From: Streptomyces adustus
GTDB taxonomy: Bacteria > Actinomycetota > Actinomycetes > Streptomycetales > Streptomycetaceae
Direction of reading: 5' to 3'
Length of the DNA: 37,968 nt
Assembly: GCF_009377175.1 (NCBI RefSeq)
Contig: NZ_VJZD01000074.1
Span: 1-37,968, forward strand
Part shown: piece after piece, positions 24,738 through 33,522 of the stretch
Position numbering within the stretch: position 1 is the first letter of the stretch
How the letters are laid out: every line of letters starts with the position of its first letter
Program-made: the position numbers and the translations under genes
The notes under the pieces: generated by a model
Told to the model about the DNA's origin: nothing
The model's input: the letters and a program-made list of their open reading frames with translations, nothing else
Database searches by the model: none

Positions 24738-27700
24738 GTGGTGGACAAGGTATCCGCATGGTTTGATCAATTGGATGACCTGGAGCAGGTGATCATCCGG
24801 GACCATGTCTGCGCCGAGGACCCCCGACCGCTCGACACACTAGCGTCCCAACTGCATACCTTCCGCCACGTAGTCCACAAGCGACGCAACGACCTGCCAC
24901 AGTCCCTGCAGAACCTCATCGAAGACGACGCCAGCCTGCAGCGTGCCGTTGCTCGTATCGAACGCGAGATCGCGTGTCCCGTCCGTGAGGCGGATCTGAT
25001 CGCCCGGCACCCGTGGCTGGCGCAAGAGGTGACCGACGGCATCACGGTCTTGGACGTCCTCAGCGGCCTCACGTGGCCGGGTTCCAAAATCGCTGAATGG
25101 GTCTTTGACGGGGACATCGAGCGTGAGGAGCGCCAAACACTGGCAGCTCTGAACATGGAAGCCGGCGAAACCATGACGCTGGAGGCAGCAGAGCGGCTCC
25201 TGCGTAACGCTGGAGTAGGAGCCGGGTACCCAGGATCCAGCCTGCGCCCATGGCTGGAACGCTGCGGACTCACGCTGTCGGATCACCAGGTCATTTACCC
25301 CGCGCATCCCGTGCTCGAGGACGAGACCGTCACGGCACCCGCCGTGACGGTCAACCAGCATGACCCCGACGCTCTGCCCGCCTCAGGCGAGACGCCCCCT
25401 GGGCCCAGCCATGATGGGGAGCCTGCAGCGCGCGAGCATGCTCAACAGGGCGCCGCAGACACGCCTGCGCGGGATGCACTGCCGACGCCCGGTGATCTCG
25501 ACGAGCTGTGGATCGCGCTGGGGCGACTTCGAACACTAGCGGCGCAACAGCAAGTGACCGGAAATCTGGGAGCGCTGCTCCTCGATGCTGATCAGTTGCC
25601 GGACGAAATGAGATCCCTTGCCCTGCAGGTTCGCGAAGCTTTCGTTGCACATGATGGGGAATGGCACCTCGGGCAAGGCGAAGCCGCACGTCCCGTGCCT
25701 GACCTGAGTACCCTCACGCATTCTTCTACCCCAGCGCCGGTTGTAGCTGTTCCGGCCCCACTTCCCCGTGCGCGGCAGGAAACACAGGAGTTGACGCACC
25801 CAGCGGCACAAGAAGCATCTCCCGATCAAATACCTACATCAGGCGCCGATGGCCGAGCCGATCATTGCGCTGAGCGGGTCGACCTGGACGCCGTCGAGGC
25901 AGCACTCATCGCATGCAAGCAGCCCATGTCGACGCCAGACCTGCGTCAGGCGTGCGCCTGCACCATGGACATCACACAGCTTGAGCAAGCCCTAGCCGCC
26001 GACGCCCGTTTCCGCTCCGGCGCCCGCGCTACGTGGGCGCTCGCCGAGTGGGACGAGCAGCCAGAACTGGTCGCCGACCTGGTGGAGGCGAACGGGGAGG
26101 CGAAGCCCACTGCGGGCGCGGGCGCCTTGGAGCACCCGGCTGACGATGTCGCCGATACGCCTGCCAGCTGCTGGCTCGACGTGTTCCCTTGGCTGGCTTC
26201 CAGTCCCGACGTCCAGGCGTGGCGCGACGACGCCATCATCGATGCCGACCCTTCCCTGCGACAGCAGCACGTCGCTCAGGTCGTCAAGGAGGTGATGGCA
26301 TGGCCTACCCAGTTCACGATTGGGCAAATCTTTCCCGGATTGGCGCTTGACATCGCCCTCAGCCGACTAGATCTGCCTACCCGCGCCATGACGGCGCTCG
26401 GCCGACACGGTTACTCCCAGGTCGGCGATCTGGCCAGCATCACGGTCGATGACATGCAGGCATGGAGGCAAGTGGGAGGCGGTACAGTCGTTGCGATCCT
26501 GCAGGGACTGGTAGAGGCATCGGCCCTGATCGCCACATCAGCGGAGATGGCGAGTCATTACGTCGTCCCCGATCCAACGCGGACGCAGCCTGCCCAAATC
26601 CAACAACCGCAGTGGACTTCGGACCTGGTGCAAGACGTCTCGAAGATCGCGACGTGGTACGCCACCATCGGTCTTCCCCAACAAGGTGTGCTTGGCGCAC
26701 CGTTGCCCCCCGGCACTCCGGAAGACGTTCTACAGGCGCGCCAGCGACTCGAAGGACTCAAGCCTGAGGACGTTCTGACTGCGGATCAGCTCGAACTGGA
26801 TGTGGCCAGACTTCTCGATCAGGCCCTACGAACACTTGACCAGCGTTCAATTAAGATTCTGGCTGCCCGATTCTTCAGGGAAGATCCTCCCACTCTGGAC
26901 CAGATCGGCAAGGACTACGGCGTCACTCGAGAACGAGTGCGCCAGATCGAAGGCAAGGCACGCCGAGCGATGCTTGACCTGCTGAGCAACGGTCTGCTTG
27001 AGCAAGCTGCCGAGACAACCCGCGCTCTGATCAGCACTGTTCGACCGCTCGGTGATCTCGTCAGTCTGATTCCTGCCCTCGGCAACGTAGTCGACGCAGT
27101 GAGCCAACCTGCCTGGCGCGTCTTGAATGGCCTCGACGACGCCTACGACATCGAGGACGAGTGGTGCGTAGCACTGACCATGACGGCCGCTAAGAAGATC
27201 ACTCAGACGCTCCTGCAGGAGAAGGCTGACACCTATGGCGTCGTGAGCCTCGACAGCATTGCTCTCATCGAAACGAGTCGACCAGAGCGTTTGCCAGAAC
27301 TGACAGAAGCGTGGCTGACCCACTGCGGCTACATCATCGACGGCGGATGCGCCTACACCCGAACCCAGTCGGTCAACGACTACGGTGCGGCGGTGCTCTC
27401 GGTTGCCGGAGCCCCGCTCACCGCCCAGGAGATCGTAGACCGCTTCACCTTTGAGCGCAGCGTTGGATCACTACGCAACGCCATGAGCCAGGATGATCGT
27501 TTCCAGCGCGTGGACCGAGACCGATGGGCACTGTCGGAGTGGGATATGGACGCCTACGTAGGAGTCCGCTCGCTCATCCAGGAGCAAGTGGAGCGTGGCG
27601 GAGGGCGCGTCAGCCTCAGCGACCTCGTCGAGCACATCACCGGCAAGTACAGTGTCACGGCCAAAAGCGTGGTGACCTACGCCAGCGCACTTCCGTTTGA

Positions 27701-28331
27701 GAACCGGGACGGTGTCGTGCGCATGGCAGCCGCCGAACGGGAGATCAGGAAGTCACCCGAGCGCACCCGTCGTCTCTTTCGCCACCAGGATGCCTGGGCG
27801 TACCGGGTACGCATCACCAAAGACCACCTCCGTGGCAGCGGCTTCCCCGCACCAGTCGCGATCGCCAGCATCTGCGGGCTGCAGTTCGGCCAGACACGGC
27901 AACTGACATCCTCGCTCGGCCCGCAGTCCGTCAACTGGACTGGTAACCAGCCCGCGTTCGGATCGATCCGCCGATTCCTTACAGACCGCGATATCGCAGC
28001 CGACACCGATGCCTTCCTCATCCTTGCGGACGACGGCCACTTTGCCGTGCAAGCTGTGCGAAGACTGACGGGAGATGCCCTTGCCGACGCGCTGAGCTTG
28101 GTCGGCGTCCCCTACACGCACGACGCCGACCAGGCACGGCATGCGCTGACGAAAGCGATCGGCTTGTCATCCAGCACCCCTGCAGCGAGCGTCATTGGCG
28201 GCTACCGGGAACGTGGCGACAACGACATCGCCGACCTGTTGACCAGCGTCCGTGACGTCCTTGAAAGCAACGACCGCCCTGAGCGCACCGTATCGACCGT
28301 GGACATCGACGAAATCATGGACCTGCTATGA
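24738..28331 (+). CDS. Multidomain DNA-binding-like protein: alpha-CTD-like, sigma region-4-like and HARE-HTH-like modules
   Basis: 1197 residues from GTG; a GTG one codon later is equivalent. Modules in order: an N-terminal sigma-like helical segment (LDDLEQVIIRDH, about 12-55); a Pro/Ala-rich linker; a HARE-HTH-like winged helix near 380-440 (VEAALIACKQPMSTPDLRQA ... ATWALAEWDE); a helix-hairpin-helix near 538-590 (LDLPTRAMTALGRHGYSQVG, DLASITVDDMQAWRQVGGG) very like the RNA polymerase alpha C-terminal domain; a sigma-70 region-4 helix-turn-helix near 700-745 (LDQIGKDYGVTRERVRQIEG); and a second HARE-HTH-like unit near 885-935 (GAPLTAQEIVDRF ... RDRWALSEWD). No catalytic motif was found. 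It overlaps the helicase gene by four bases. A DNA-targeting or RNA-polymerase-interacting role is inference. Confidence 0.85.
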   Translation: MVDKVSAWFDQLDDLEQVIIRDHVCAEDPRPLDTLASQLHTFRHVVHKRRNDLPQSLQNLIEDDASLQRAVARIEREIACPVREADLIARHPWLAQEVTDGITVLDVLSGLTWPGSKIAEWVFDGDIEREERQTLAALNMEAGETMTLEAAERLLRNAGVGAGYPGSSLRPWLERCGLTLSDHQVIYPAHPVLEDETVTAPAVTVNQHDPDALPASGETPPGPSHDGEPAAREHAQQGAADTPARDALPTPGDLDELWIALGRLRTLAAQQQVTGNLGALLLDADQLPDEMRSLALQVREAFVAHDGEWHLGQGEAARPVPDLSTLTHSSTPAPVVAVPAPLPRARQETQELTHPAAQEASPDQIPTSGADGRADHCAERVDLDAVEAALIACKQPMSTPDLRQACACTMDITQLEQALAADARFRSGARATWALAEWDEQPELVADLVEANGEAKPTAGAGALEHPADDVADTPASCWLDVFPWLASSPDVQAWRDDAIIDADPSLRQQHVAQVVKEVMAWPTQFTIGQIFPGLALDIALSRLDLPTRAMTALGRHGYSQVGDLASITVDDMQAWRQVGGGTVVAILQGLVEASALIATSAEMASHYVVPDPTRTQPAQIQQPQWTSDLVQDVSKIATWYATIGLPQQGVLGAPLPPGTPEDVLQARQRLEGLKPEDVLTADQLELDVARLLDQALRTLDQRSIKILAARFFREDPPTLDQIGKDYGVTRERVRQIEGKARRAMLDLLSNGLLEQAAETTRALISTVRPLGDLVSLIPALGNVVDAVSQPAWRVLNGLDDAYDIEDEWCVALTMTAAKKITQTLLQEKADTYGVVSLDSIALIETSRPERLPELTEAWLTHCGYIIDGGCAYTRTQSVNDYGAAVLSVAGAPLTAQEIVDRFTFERSVGSLRNAMSQDDRFQRVDRDRWALSEWDMDAYVGVRSLIQEQVERGGGRVSLSDLVEHITGKYSVTAKSVVTYASALPFENRDGVVRMAAAEREIRKSPERTRRLFRHQDAWAYRVRITKDHLRGSGFPAPVAIASICGLQFGQTRQLTSSLGPQSVNWTGNQPAFGSIRRFLTDRDIAADTDAFLILADDGHFAVQAVRRLTGDALADALSLVGVPYTHDADQARHALTKAIGLSSSTPAASVIGGYRERGDNDIADLLTSVRDVLESNDRPERTVSTVDIDEIMDLL

Positions 28332-30463
28332 CCGTACCTGCCCGCAGTCTCCGCTTGCTCACACTGAGCGATCGATACCGCAGCGACCAGAAAGACGTCG
28401 TCGCCAACTTCTACGTGCCGGCACTGTCAGCGGCCACGTCTTACAGCCGGGCTGTTGGCTACTTCACTTCGACCAGCCTTGCCCTCTTCGCCCGCGGCAT
28501 CGAAGCGTTCGCCGAACGCGGCGGCACCATGCGGCTGGTAGCTTCCCCTCACCTCGACGAGAACGACATCATCGACATCGAGCGTGGCTATGACGTCCGC
28601 CAGGTGATGGAGAGGGCGACCATCCGTGAGCTCGACGCTGAGCAGCCCGAGGCGGTCCTGGATGGCCTGGGCATCCTCGGACGCCTGATCGCTCAGGAGC
28701 GCCTTGATATCAAGCTGGCTTTCGTCGAGCAGCAAGGCCGTATCGGCATCTACCACGAAAAGATCGGAACTTTTCGTGATGCGGTCGGTGACTTGGTCAG
28801 CTTCACCGGGAGCAGTAATGAGACGTACGGCGGCCTCATCGCGAACTTCGAGTCGATCGAGGTCTACCGGGGCTGGGTCGCCGGCGACGGTACCCGGGCG
28901 CTGCGCCTCGAGGCGGACTTCCAAGCACTGTGGTCCAACCAGACGCCGAACCTCAGCGTGGAACCATTCCCGGAGGTCGCCCGTGATCGTCTCGTCAAGC
29001 TGGCGAGCGAACGACCCAAGGCTTCCCTGCCCGGGCGCGATGACGCGCTGACGCCACCACAGGTCGTTGCGACCGAGCCCGCCAGGCTGGCTATCCCCGA
29101 ATGGCTGACCGTGCGTGACTACCAGCGAAATGCGGTCGCATCGTGGCTGCGGCACCAAGGCCGCGGGATTCTCAAAATGGCAACCGGCACCGGCAAGACC
29201 AAGACTGCCATGATCGCCGCGAGCCAACTGGCCCACGCTCTGCGCCAGCGCGAAGAACCCCTGATCGTCTTGGTCCTGGCACCCCTACAGCACCTCGTCG
29301 ACCAGTGGGTCACCGAGATCGAATCGTTCGGCGTTCGCCCCGTCGCGGTCTACGAGTCCAGCCAGAAGTGGTTGCACACTGTTGAGGACCAGCTCAACGA
29401 AGCCCGCTTGGGACAGCGTCCCATCGTGGCGATGGTCGCAACGAACGCCTCGTTCGCAAGTGCCAGATTCCAGTCGGTACTCACAAGAATCTCCCAGCCA
29501 CTCCTCATCATCGCGGACGAAGCCCATAACCTCGGCTCGTCAACCTACCGCTCGGCGCTACCACTCAACGCGACCTACCGTCTGGCGCTGTCGGCCACGC
29601 CGGAACGCTGGTTCGACGACGAGGGCACCGACGCCTTGATCGAATACTTTGGCCCCATAGTTTTTGAACTAGGACTTGGCGAAGCCATCGAGATGGGCGC
29701 GCTCTGCCGATACCTTTACCTGCCGCGTCTCATCGAGCTAAATGACTACGAGACCCAGCTGTATGTTGATCTGACGAGCCAAATCGCCAAGCGACTTGCA
29801 GCCGGCGACAGCCTCAAGGACACGGATTCCGACTCCCCGATCGGCTTCCTCCTTCGTCAACGGGCCGGCATTCTTGGCCATGCCGAAGGCAAGCTCACGC
29901 AGTTTCGATCAGATCTCCAAGCCCGGCGTGAATCGTGGTTTCAACTGGTCTACTGCGCCCAAGGTAGACGTCCAACCGAGCCGGGTGACCCACCTGGAGC
30001 GAACCAGCTTCAAGACGTGATGAACCTGGTTGGCAACCAGTTGCACCTCTCAGCACACTCCTACATCTCGCAGACCCAGCGGACAGAGCGCAAGCATCTC
30101 CTCCGGCGCTTCGGTAGTGGAGACGATCTGCGCGTACTCGTCGCCATGCGCTGTCTTGATGAAGGAGTTGATATCCCAGACGCCCGCCTGGGCTACCTGC
30201 TGGCCAGCAGCAGCAACCCACGAGAATTCATCCAGCGCCGCGGACGCCTGCTGCGCCGAGCAGATGGCAAAGACCGGGCTGAGATTCTGGACTACCTCGC
30301 AGTTCCTCCTGAGGGAACCCCGATCAATTTCGAAGTCGAGCGAGCACTGCTCAGGCGTGAGTTTGAGCGGGCCAACGAGTTTGGCAAGCTGTCGGAAAAC
30401 TACGAAAGAACGATCGAGACGTTGCGACCACTCAAAGAGCGTTACCAGCTAATGGATATGTAG
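28328..30463 (+). CDS. PLD-nuclease / DEAH helicase (PT restriction-enzyme-like)
   Basis: 711 residues, ATG overlapping the previous stop (ATGA). The N-terminal phospholipase-D-like domain has SRAVGYFTSTSLALFARGI and the HxK motif IYHEKIGTFRD (His143, Lys145) followed by VSFTGSSNET. A superfamily-2 helicase follows: Walker A MATGTGKTKTAM (about 283-294), DEAH in IIADEAHNLGSS (about 396), motif III-like LALSATPERW, motif V MRCLDEGVDIPDA and the arginine finger block REFIQRRGRLLRR. This architecture is described for the PT-system restriction enzyme family (TIGR04095-type) and other defence nucleases. DNA tracking followed by cleavage is the likely activity. Confidence 0.88.
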   Translation: MTVPARSLRLLTLSDRYRSDQKDVVANFYVPALSAATSYSRAVGYFTSTSLALFARGIEAFAERGGTMRLVASPHLDENDIIDIERGYDVRQVMERATIRELDAEQPEAVLDGLGILGRLIAQERLDIKLAFVEQQGRIGIYHEKIGTFRDAVGDLVSFTGSSNETYGGLIANFESIEVYRGWVAGDGTRALRLEADFQALWSNQTPNLSVEPFPEVARDRLVKLASERPKASLPGRDDALTPPQVVATEPARLAIPEWLTVRDYQRNAVASWLRHQGRGILKMATGTGKTKTAMIAASQLAHALRQREEPLIVLVLAPLQHLVDQWVTEIESFGVRPVAVYESSQKWLHTVEDQLNEARLGQRPIVAMVATNASFASARFQSVLTRISQPLLIIADEAHNLGSSTYRSALPLNATYRLALSATPERWFDDEGTDALIEYFGPIVFELGLGEAIEMGALCRYLYLPRLIELNDYETQLYVDLTSQIAKRLAAGDSLKDTDSDSPIGFLLRQRAGILGHAEGKLTQFRSDLQARRESWFQLVYCAQGRRPTEPGDPPGANQLQDVMNLVGNQLHLSAHSYISQTQRTERKHLLRRFGSGDDLRVLVAMRCLDEGVDIPDARLGYLLASSSNPREFIQRRGRLLRRADGKDRAEILDYLAVPPEGTPINFEVERALLRREFERANEFGKLSENYERTIETLRPLKERYQLMDM

Positions 30464-30504
30464 GAAGAATGTGACATGGCCTATTGTCTGAGGGAGGACG
30501 CGCA

Positions 30505-30669
30505 GTGACCAGTGGTAGTCGCACCGAAAAGCAGGTGCTCGAGGAACTTAGCAAAGAGGAGCGAGATCTAATTACGCGCGTCCTCCAGATCGAGCGGGCG
30601 AAAATACACGTGAGCGCGTACGACGCCACGGAGGACCTGCTTGCCGCGGTGAAGGAGATTATTCCGTGA
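30505..30669 (+). CDS. 54-residue protein between helicase and ATPase genes
   Basis: GTG at 30505 with GGGAGG seven bases upstream, a strong ribosome-binding site. The stop overlaps the GTG of the ATPase gene (GTGA at 30666-30669), so translation is coupled. The product is short and helical (KQVLEELSKEERDLITRVLQ ... ATEDLLAAVKEIIP), without known motif. Comparable small subunits often bridge ATPase and nuclease partners; that role is only a suggestion. It is easily missed by annotation because of its size. Confidence 0.75.
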   Translation: MTSGSRTEKQVLEELSKEERDLITRVLQIERAKIHVSAYDATEDLLAAVKEIIP

Positions 30670-32723
30670 GACTGCAGTCAATTACGCTGACCAATTTCCG
30701 TCAGTTCCGGGGCGTCCAGACTTTCGATTTCAGCTCGGACTCCAGCAAGCCCGTCTCCCTCCTGTTCGGAGCAAACGGCGCTGGCAAGACGACCTTCCTC
30801 AACGCCTTCACCTGGGTGCTGTACGGCACGATGTCCGAAGACGTCGAGGAACAGGACCGCATGGTGACGGACAGCGTCTGGCGAGCCCTCCCGATCGGAT
30901 CCTCGACAGAAGTCGCCATCGAGCTACGACTCGACCACGAAGGCCAAAACTACCGCGTTCTGCGCAGCGCAAGTCTGCGCAAGCAGTCCGACCTACAGCC
31001 TAAGTCCTCTCCCGAGGTCCAACTTTGGGCAACCAAATCCGACGGTTCCTCGGAGATCGTTAAAGCCCCGCAGGAAGCCATCCACAAAATTCTGCCCGAG
31101 GGCCTTAGTCGCTTCCTCTTCTTCAACGGTGAGCGCATCGAGAAGCTCGTCAAGAAGGGCGCCTACGCCGAGGTCAAGCAGGACATCAAGGTACTGCTCG
31201 AAATGGAACATGTCGAGCGGGCAATTGCCCATCTGCCCAAGGTAGACCGACGTCTGACCCAGGAACTCAAGAAGTACGGCGGCGACAAAGCAAGCGAGAT
31301 CCAGACCGAAATCGATGACCTTCGCGAGCGTGAAACGAACGCTCATAGTGAACTGGATGGCCTCGAAGCGGACTTGGCAACTTTGACCGAAGAACGCGAA
31401 AGAGTCACCGATCTACTACGCCAGCATGCAGTTGCAGCCCCCATCCAAGCACAGCGCGACGCCGTCACCAATGAACTCAAGGACGCACGAAATGCTCGTG
31501 CCGCGGCAGTGGCCGAACGGGCTAACCTGATCGCGACACGCGGCTTCCTCGCCTTCACGGAAACGCTTGCAGACAAGACTCTGGAGACGGCCAACAGCCT
31601 CTACCAAAAGGGAGCTCTGCCGGCACCGCTCAAGCGGGAGTTCGTCGACCAGCTCCTGGAACAGGGCGCGTGCATCTGCGGGACGCCGCTTATCGAGCAC
31701 ACCGGTGCGTGGGAGCACGTCAAAGAATGGCGGCAGCGGGCCGGACTGCAAGCCGTCGAGACAGTCTGGCAACAACTCAGCGGCCAAATCGCCCCCCTTT
31801 CCTCCAAGCGAGCTGAACTGCGCGAAGATTTCGAACAGATCACGAAGCGTATCAGTGATGCCCGCGATCGGGTCGATACCCTCGAGGCAAGCAAGTCAGA
31901 GCTCGATGGCAAGCTGCTCGACGACCGCCTAGAGGACGCCCCAGAGCTCGAAACAAGGCGAATGGACCTCGAGAGCCGAATCGGTGTCAAACAGCAGCGG
32001 ATCGGCTCGATCACGAGTGAGCTTGAGCGCATCAAGAACGACATTGACAAGAAGACGAGAGAACGCAGCCGCGCCGAGGTCACCGACGAACTCGCATCTA
32101 AAGCCCGAACGCGCTCCGACCTTGTTCAGTCGGTGCGACGCGCGCTCATCGAGATTCTGGCGATCCGCGAAAATAACATGCGCGTGCGCCTGGATGCCGA
32201 GCTAAAAAAGGTATTCCGGAGCATCACACATCAAAACCACATCCCCACCCTCAATGAAGGCTTCGAGTTGACGCTCCACAAGGATGTGGACGGTGTACAG
32301 CTCCCAGTGCCGAAGTCGACCGGCGAGAACCAAATCCTCAGCCTCAGCTTCGTATCAGCCGTCTCTAAAATCGCCCGCGAAAACCGCAAGGAACGCCGAG
32401 CAGAAGGCCAGCCCCCTAAAGACGCCGGTGTGTATCCCATTGTGATGGACGCCGCGTTCGGCTCGCTCGATGAGGACTATCAGCAGGCGGTATCGCGGGC
32501 ACTCGCTGAGATGGCGCCGCAGCTCGTAGTCCTCGTGAGTAAGAGCCAGGGACTCGGCAAGGTCGTGACCGAACTGATGCCCCACGTTAGTCATCTCGGC
32601 GTCATCCAAACCCACACCACGGCGCCGGAGAACGGCACCGACCACATTGAGCTGGAAGGGGTGTCCCACCCCTACATCGTGGCGGCTGAGACCGATCATT
32701 CAGAACTGAAGGTGATCAAGTGA
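30666..32723 (+). CDS. DndD/SbcC-like coiled-coil ATPase
   Basis: 685 residues from GTG. It begins MRLQSITLTNFRQFRGVQTF with Walker A FGANGAGKTTFLNAF (35-42 core), then FFNGERIEKLVKKGAYAEVK, the segment also found in DndD. A long coiled coil (about 200-520) carries a short hook-like ACICGTPL (Cys near 335 and 337, CxC not CxxC). The C-terminal half has the signature STGENQILSLSFVSAV (about 551) and Walker B YPIVMDAAFGSLDEDY (about 590). It is a paralogue of DndD in the same window, but clearly diverged. It probably couples ATP hydrolysis to DNA sensing for the adjacent helicase-nuclease. Confidence 0.87.
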   Translation: MRLQSITLTNFRQFRGVQTFDFSSDSSKPVSLLFGANGAGKTTFLNAFTWVLYGTMSEDVEEQDRMVTDSVWRALPIGSSTEVAIELRLDHEGQNYRVLRSASLRKQSDLQPKSSPEVQLWATKSDGSSEIVKAPQEAIHKILPEGLSRFLFFNGERIEKLVKKGAYAEVKQDIKVLLEMEHVERAIAHLPKVDRRLTQELKKYGGDKASEIQTEIDDLRERETNAHSELDGLEADLATLTEERERVTDLLRQHAVAAPIQAQRDAVTNELKDARNARAAAVAERANLIATRGFLAFTETLADKTLETANSLYQKGALPAPLKREFVDQLLEQGACICGTPLIEHTGAWEHVKEWRQRAGLQAVETVWQQLSGQIAPLSSKRAELREDFEQITKRISDARDRVDTLEASKSELDGKLLDDRLEDAPELETRRMDLESRIGVKQQRIGSITSELERIKNDIDKKTRERSRAEVTDELASKARTRSDLVQSVRRALIEILAIRENNMRVRLDAELKKVFRSITHQNHIPTLNEGFELTLHKDVDGVQLPVPKSTGENQILSLSFVSAVSKIARENRKERRAEGQPPKDAGVYPIVMDAAFGSLDEDYQQAVSRALAEMAPQLVVLVSKSQGLGKVVTELMPHVSHLGVIQTHTTAPENGTDHIELEGVSHPYIVAAETDHSELKVIK

Positions 32724-33199
32724 CCACACCGTTTATCGACGTCCGCGCCCGCCGTCCGCAGCAGCACGAAGCCCTCATGATCGAGTTGCAGGAAGAGGCA
32801 GGATTTGCCTACTACCGCGACATCCTGCTCTTCGCTGCAGCGCTGGGGTTTCGCCACAACCGCCATGCTCCCGTCACGGCAACTCACGGTGACCCCATCC
32901 GCTACGAAACGCTGACCTCCCCTGCCTTCAGCGAAGCTTTGATCAACATGATCGCCGCTAATGTGATCACCGACGATCCGGAAATCATGGACGCGGCACG
33001 TATCGAACAGCGGATCAACATTTTCGAGACATACGCCAACGGCGGTCTGGAATTCATCCAAGAGCAGGTCAACATCCGAAGTCAGCCAGCCGCACGCGTG
33101 GTCATCGACCTCGTAGCCGAGGCTTTCAGTGAAAGCAGCGGGGCCAAGCCAGCGTCGATCGAAGAATTGCTAAACGGATGGGCAGGAGGCTCGGCATGA
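32720..33199 (+). CDS. PT-associated protein 4-like small protein
   Basis: 159 residues, GTG overlapping the ATPase stop by four bases. The sequence (DVRARRPQQHEALMIELQ, FAYYRDILLFAAALGFRHNR, IRYETLTSPAFSEALINMIA, INIFETYANGGLEFI) resembles the dnd system-associated protein 4 family (TIGR04062-type) in the conserved RRP...HE, DILLFAAALGF and FETYANGGL blocks. Function not established in any member I know. It is the last gene of the second locus; no clear terminator follows apart from the repeated hairpin at 33252-33320. Confidence 0.68.
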   Translation: MTTPFIDVRARRPQQHEALMIELQEEAGFAYYRDILLFAAALGFRHNRHAPVTATHGDPIRYETLTSPAFSEALINMIAANVITDDPEIMDAARIEQRINIFETYANGGLEFIQEQVNIRSQPAARVVIDLVAEAFSESSGAKPASIEELLNGWAGGSA

Positions 33200-33251
33200 T
33201 GCGATAAACCCAGCAGCACCACGCGAAACACTCGTCGCCTGCGGATGCGGT

Positions 33252-33320
33252 GGGGCCGCCCCGGGGCTCGACCTGTCCGGGGTTCCGGGATTCGGGGCGG
33301 GGACTGCCCCGTCCTGCCGG
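33252..33320. repeat. Dispersed hairpin repeat, copy A
   Basis: CCGCCCCG (33257-33264 region) and CGGGGCGG (near 33293-33300) pair around a loop containing GGCTCGACCTGTCC. The block continues into CCCCGTCC-GCCGG. The same loop, stem and tail recur at 37294-37364. It occupies the otherwise gene-free stretch 33200-33522 downstream of the second locus. Possible roles are a terminator or a REP-like element. Confidence 0.65.
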
Positions 33321-33522
33321 AGCTGGTCACGACCCCAGGTGCCCAGTCGGTGTCGCCCTGGTGAGAGGGCACGCCGAGGAGAGGCGGCCGGACACGTCCG
33401 GTTCGCAGCCGTGATGTGTGTGCTCGGCCTAGCACGGTTGATCGCAAAAGCTTCGGTGGCGAGGCCCCCACTCATCCACCCGTGACGGGAGTGGATGAGC
33501 GGGGCCAGTCAGCGGGGGCCGG

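Noticed and set aside
22394..33199. DndF, DndG and DndH restriction genes
   Set aside because: The helicase here carries an N-terminal PLD domain and none of the proteins shows the DptF/G/H arrangement I know; the set is different.
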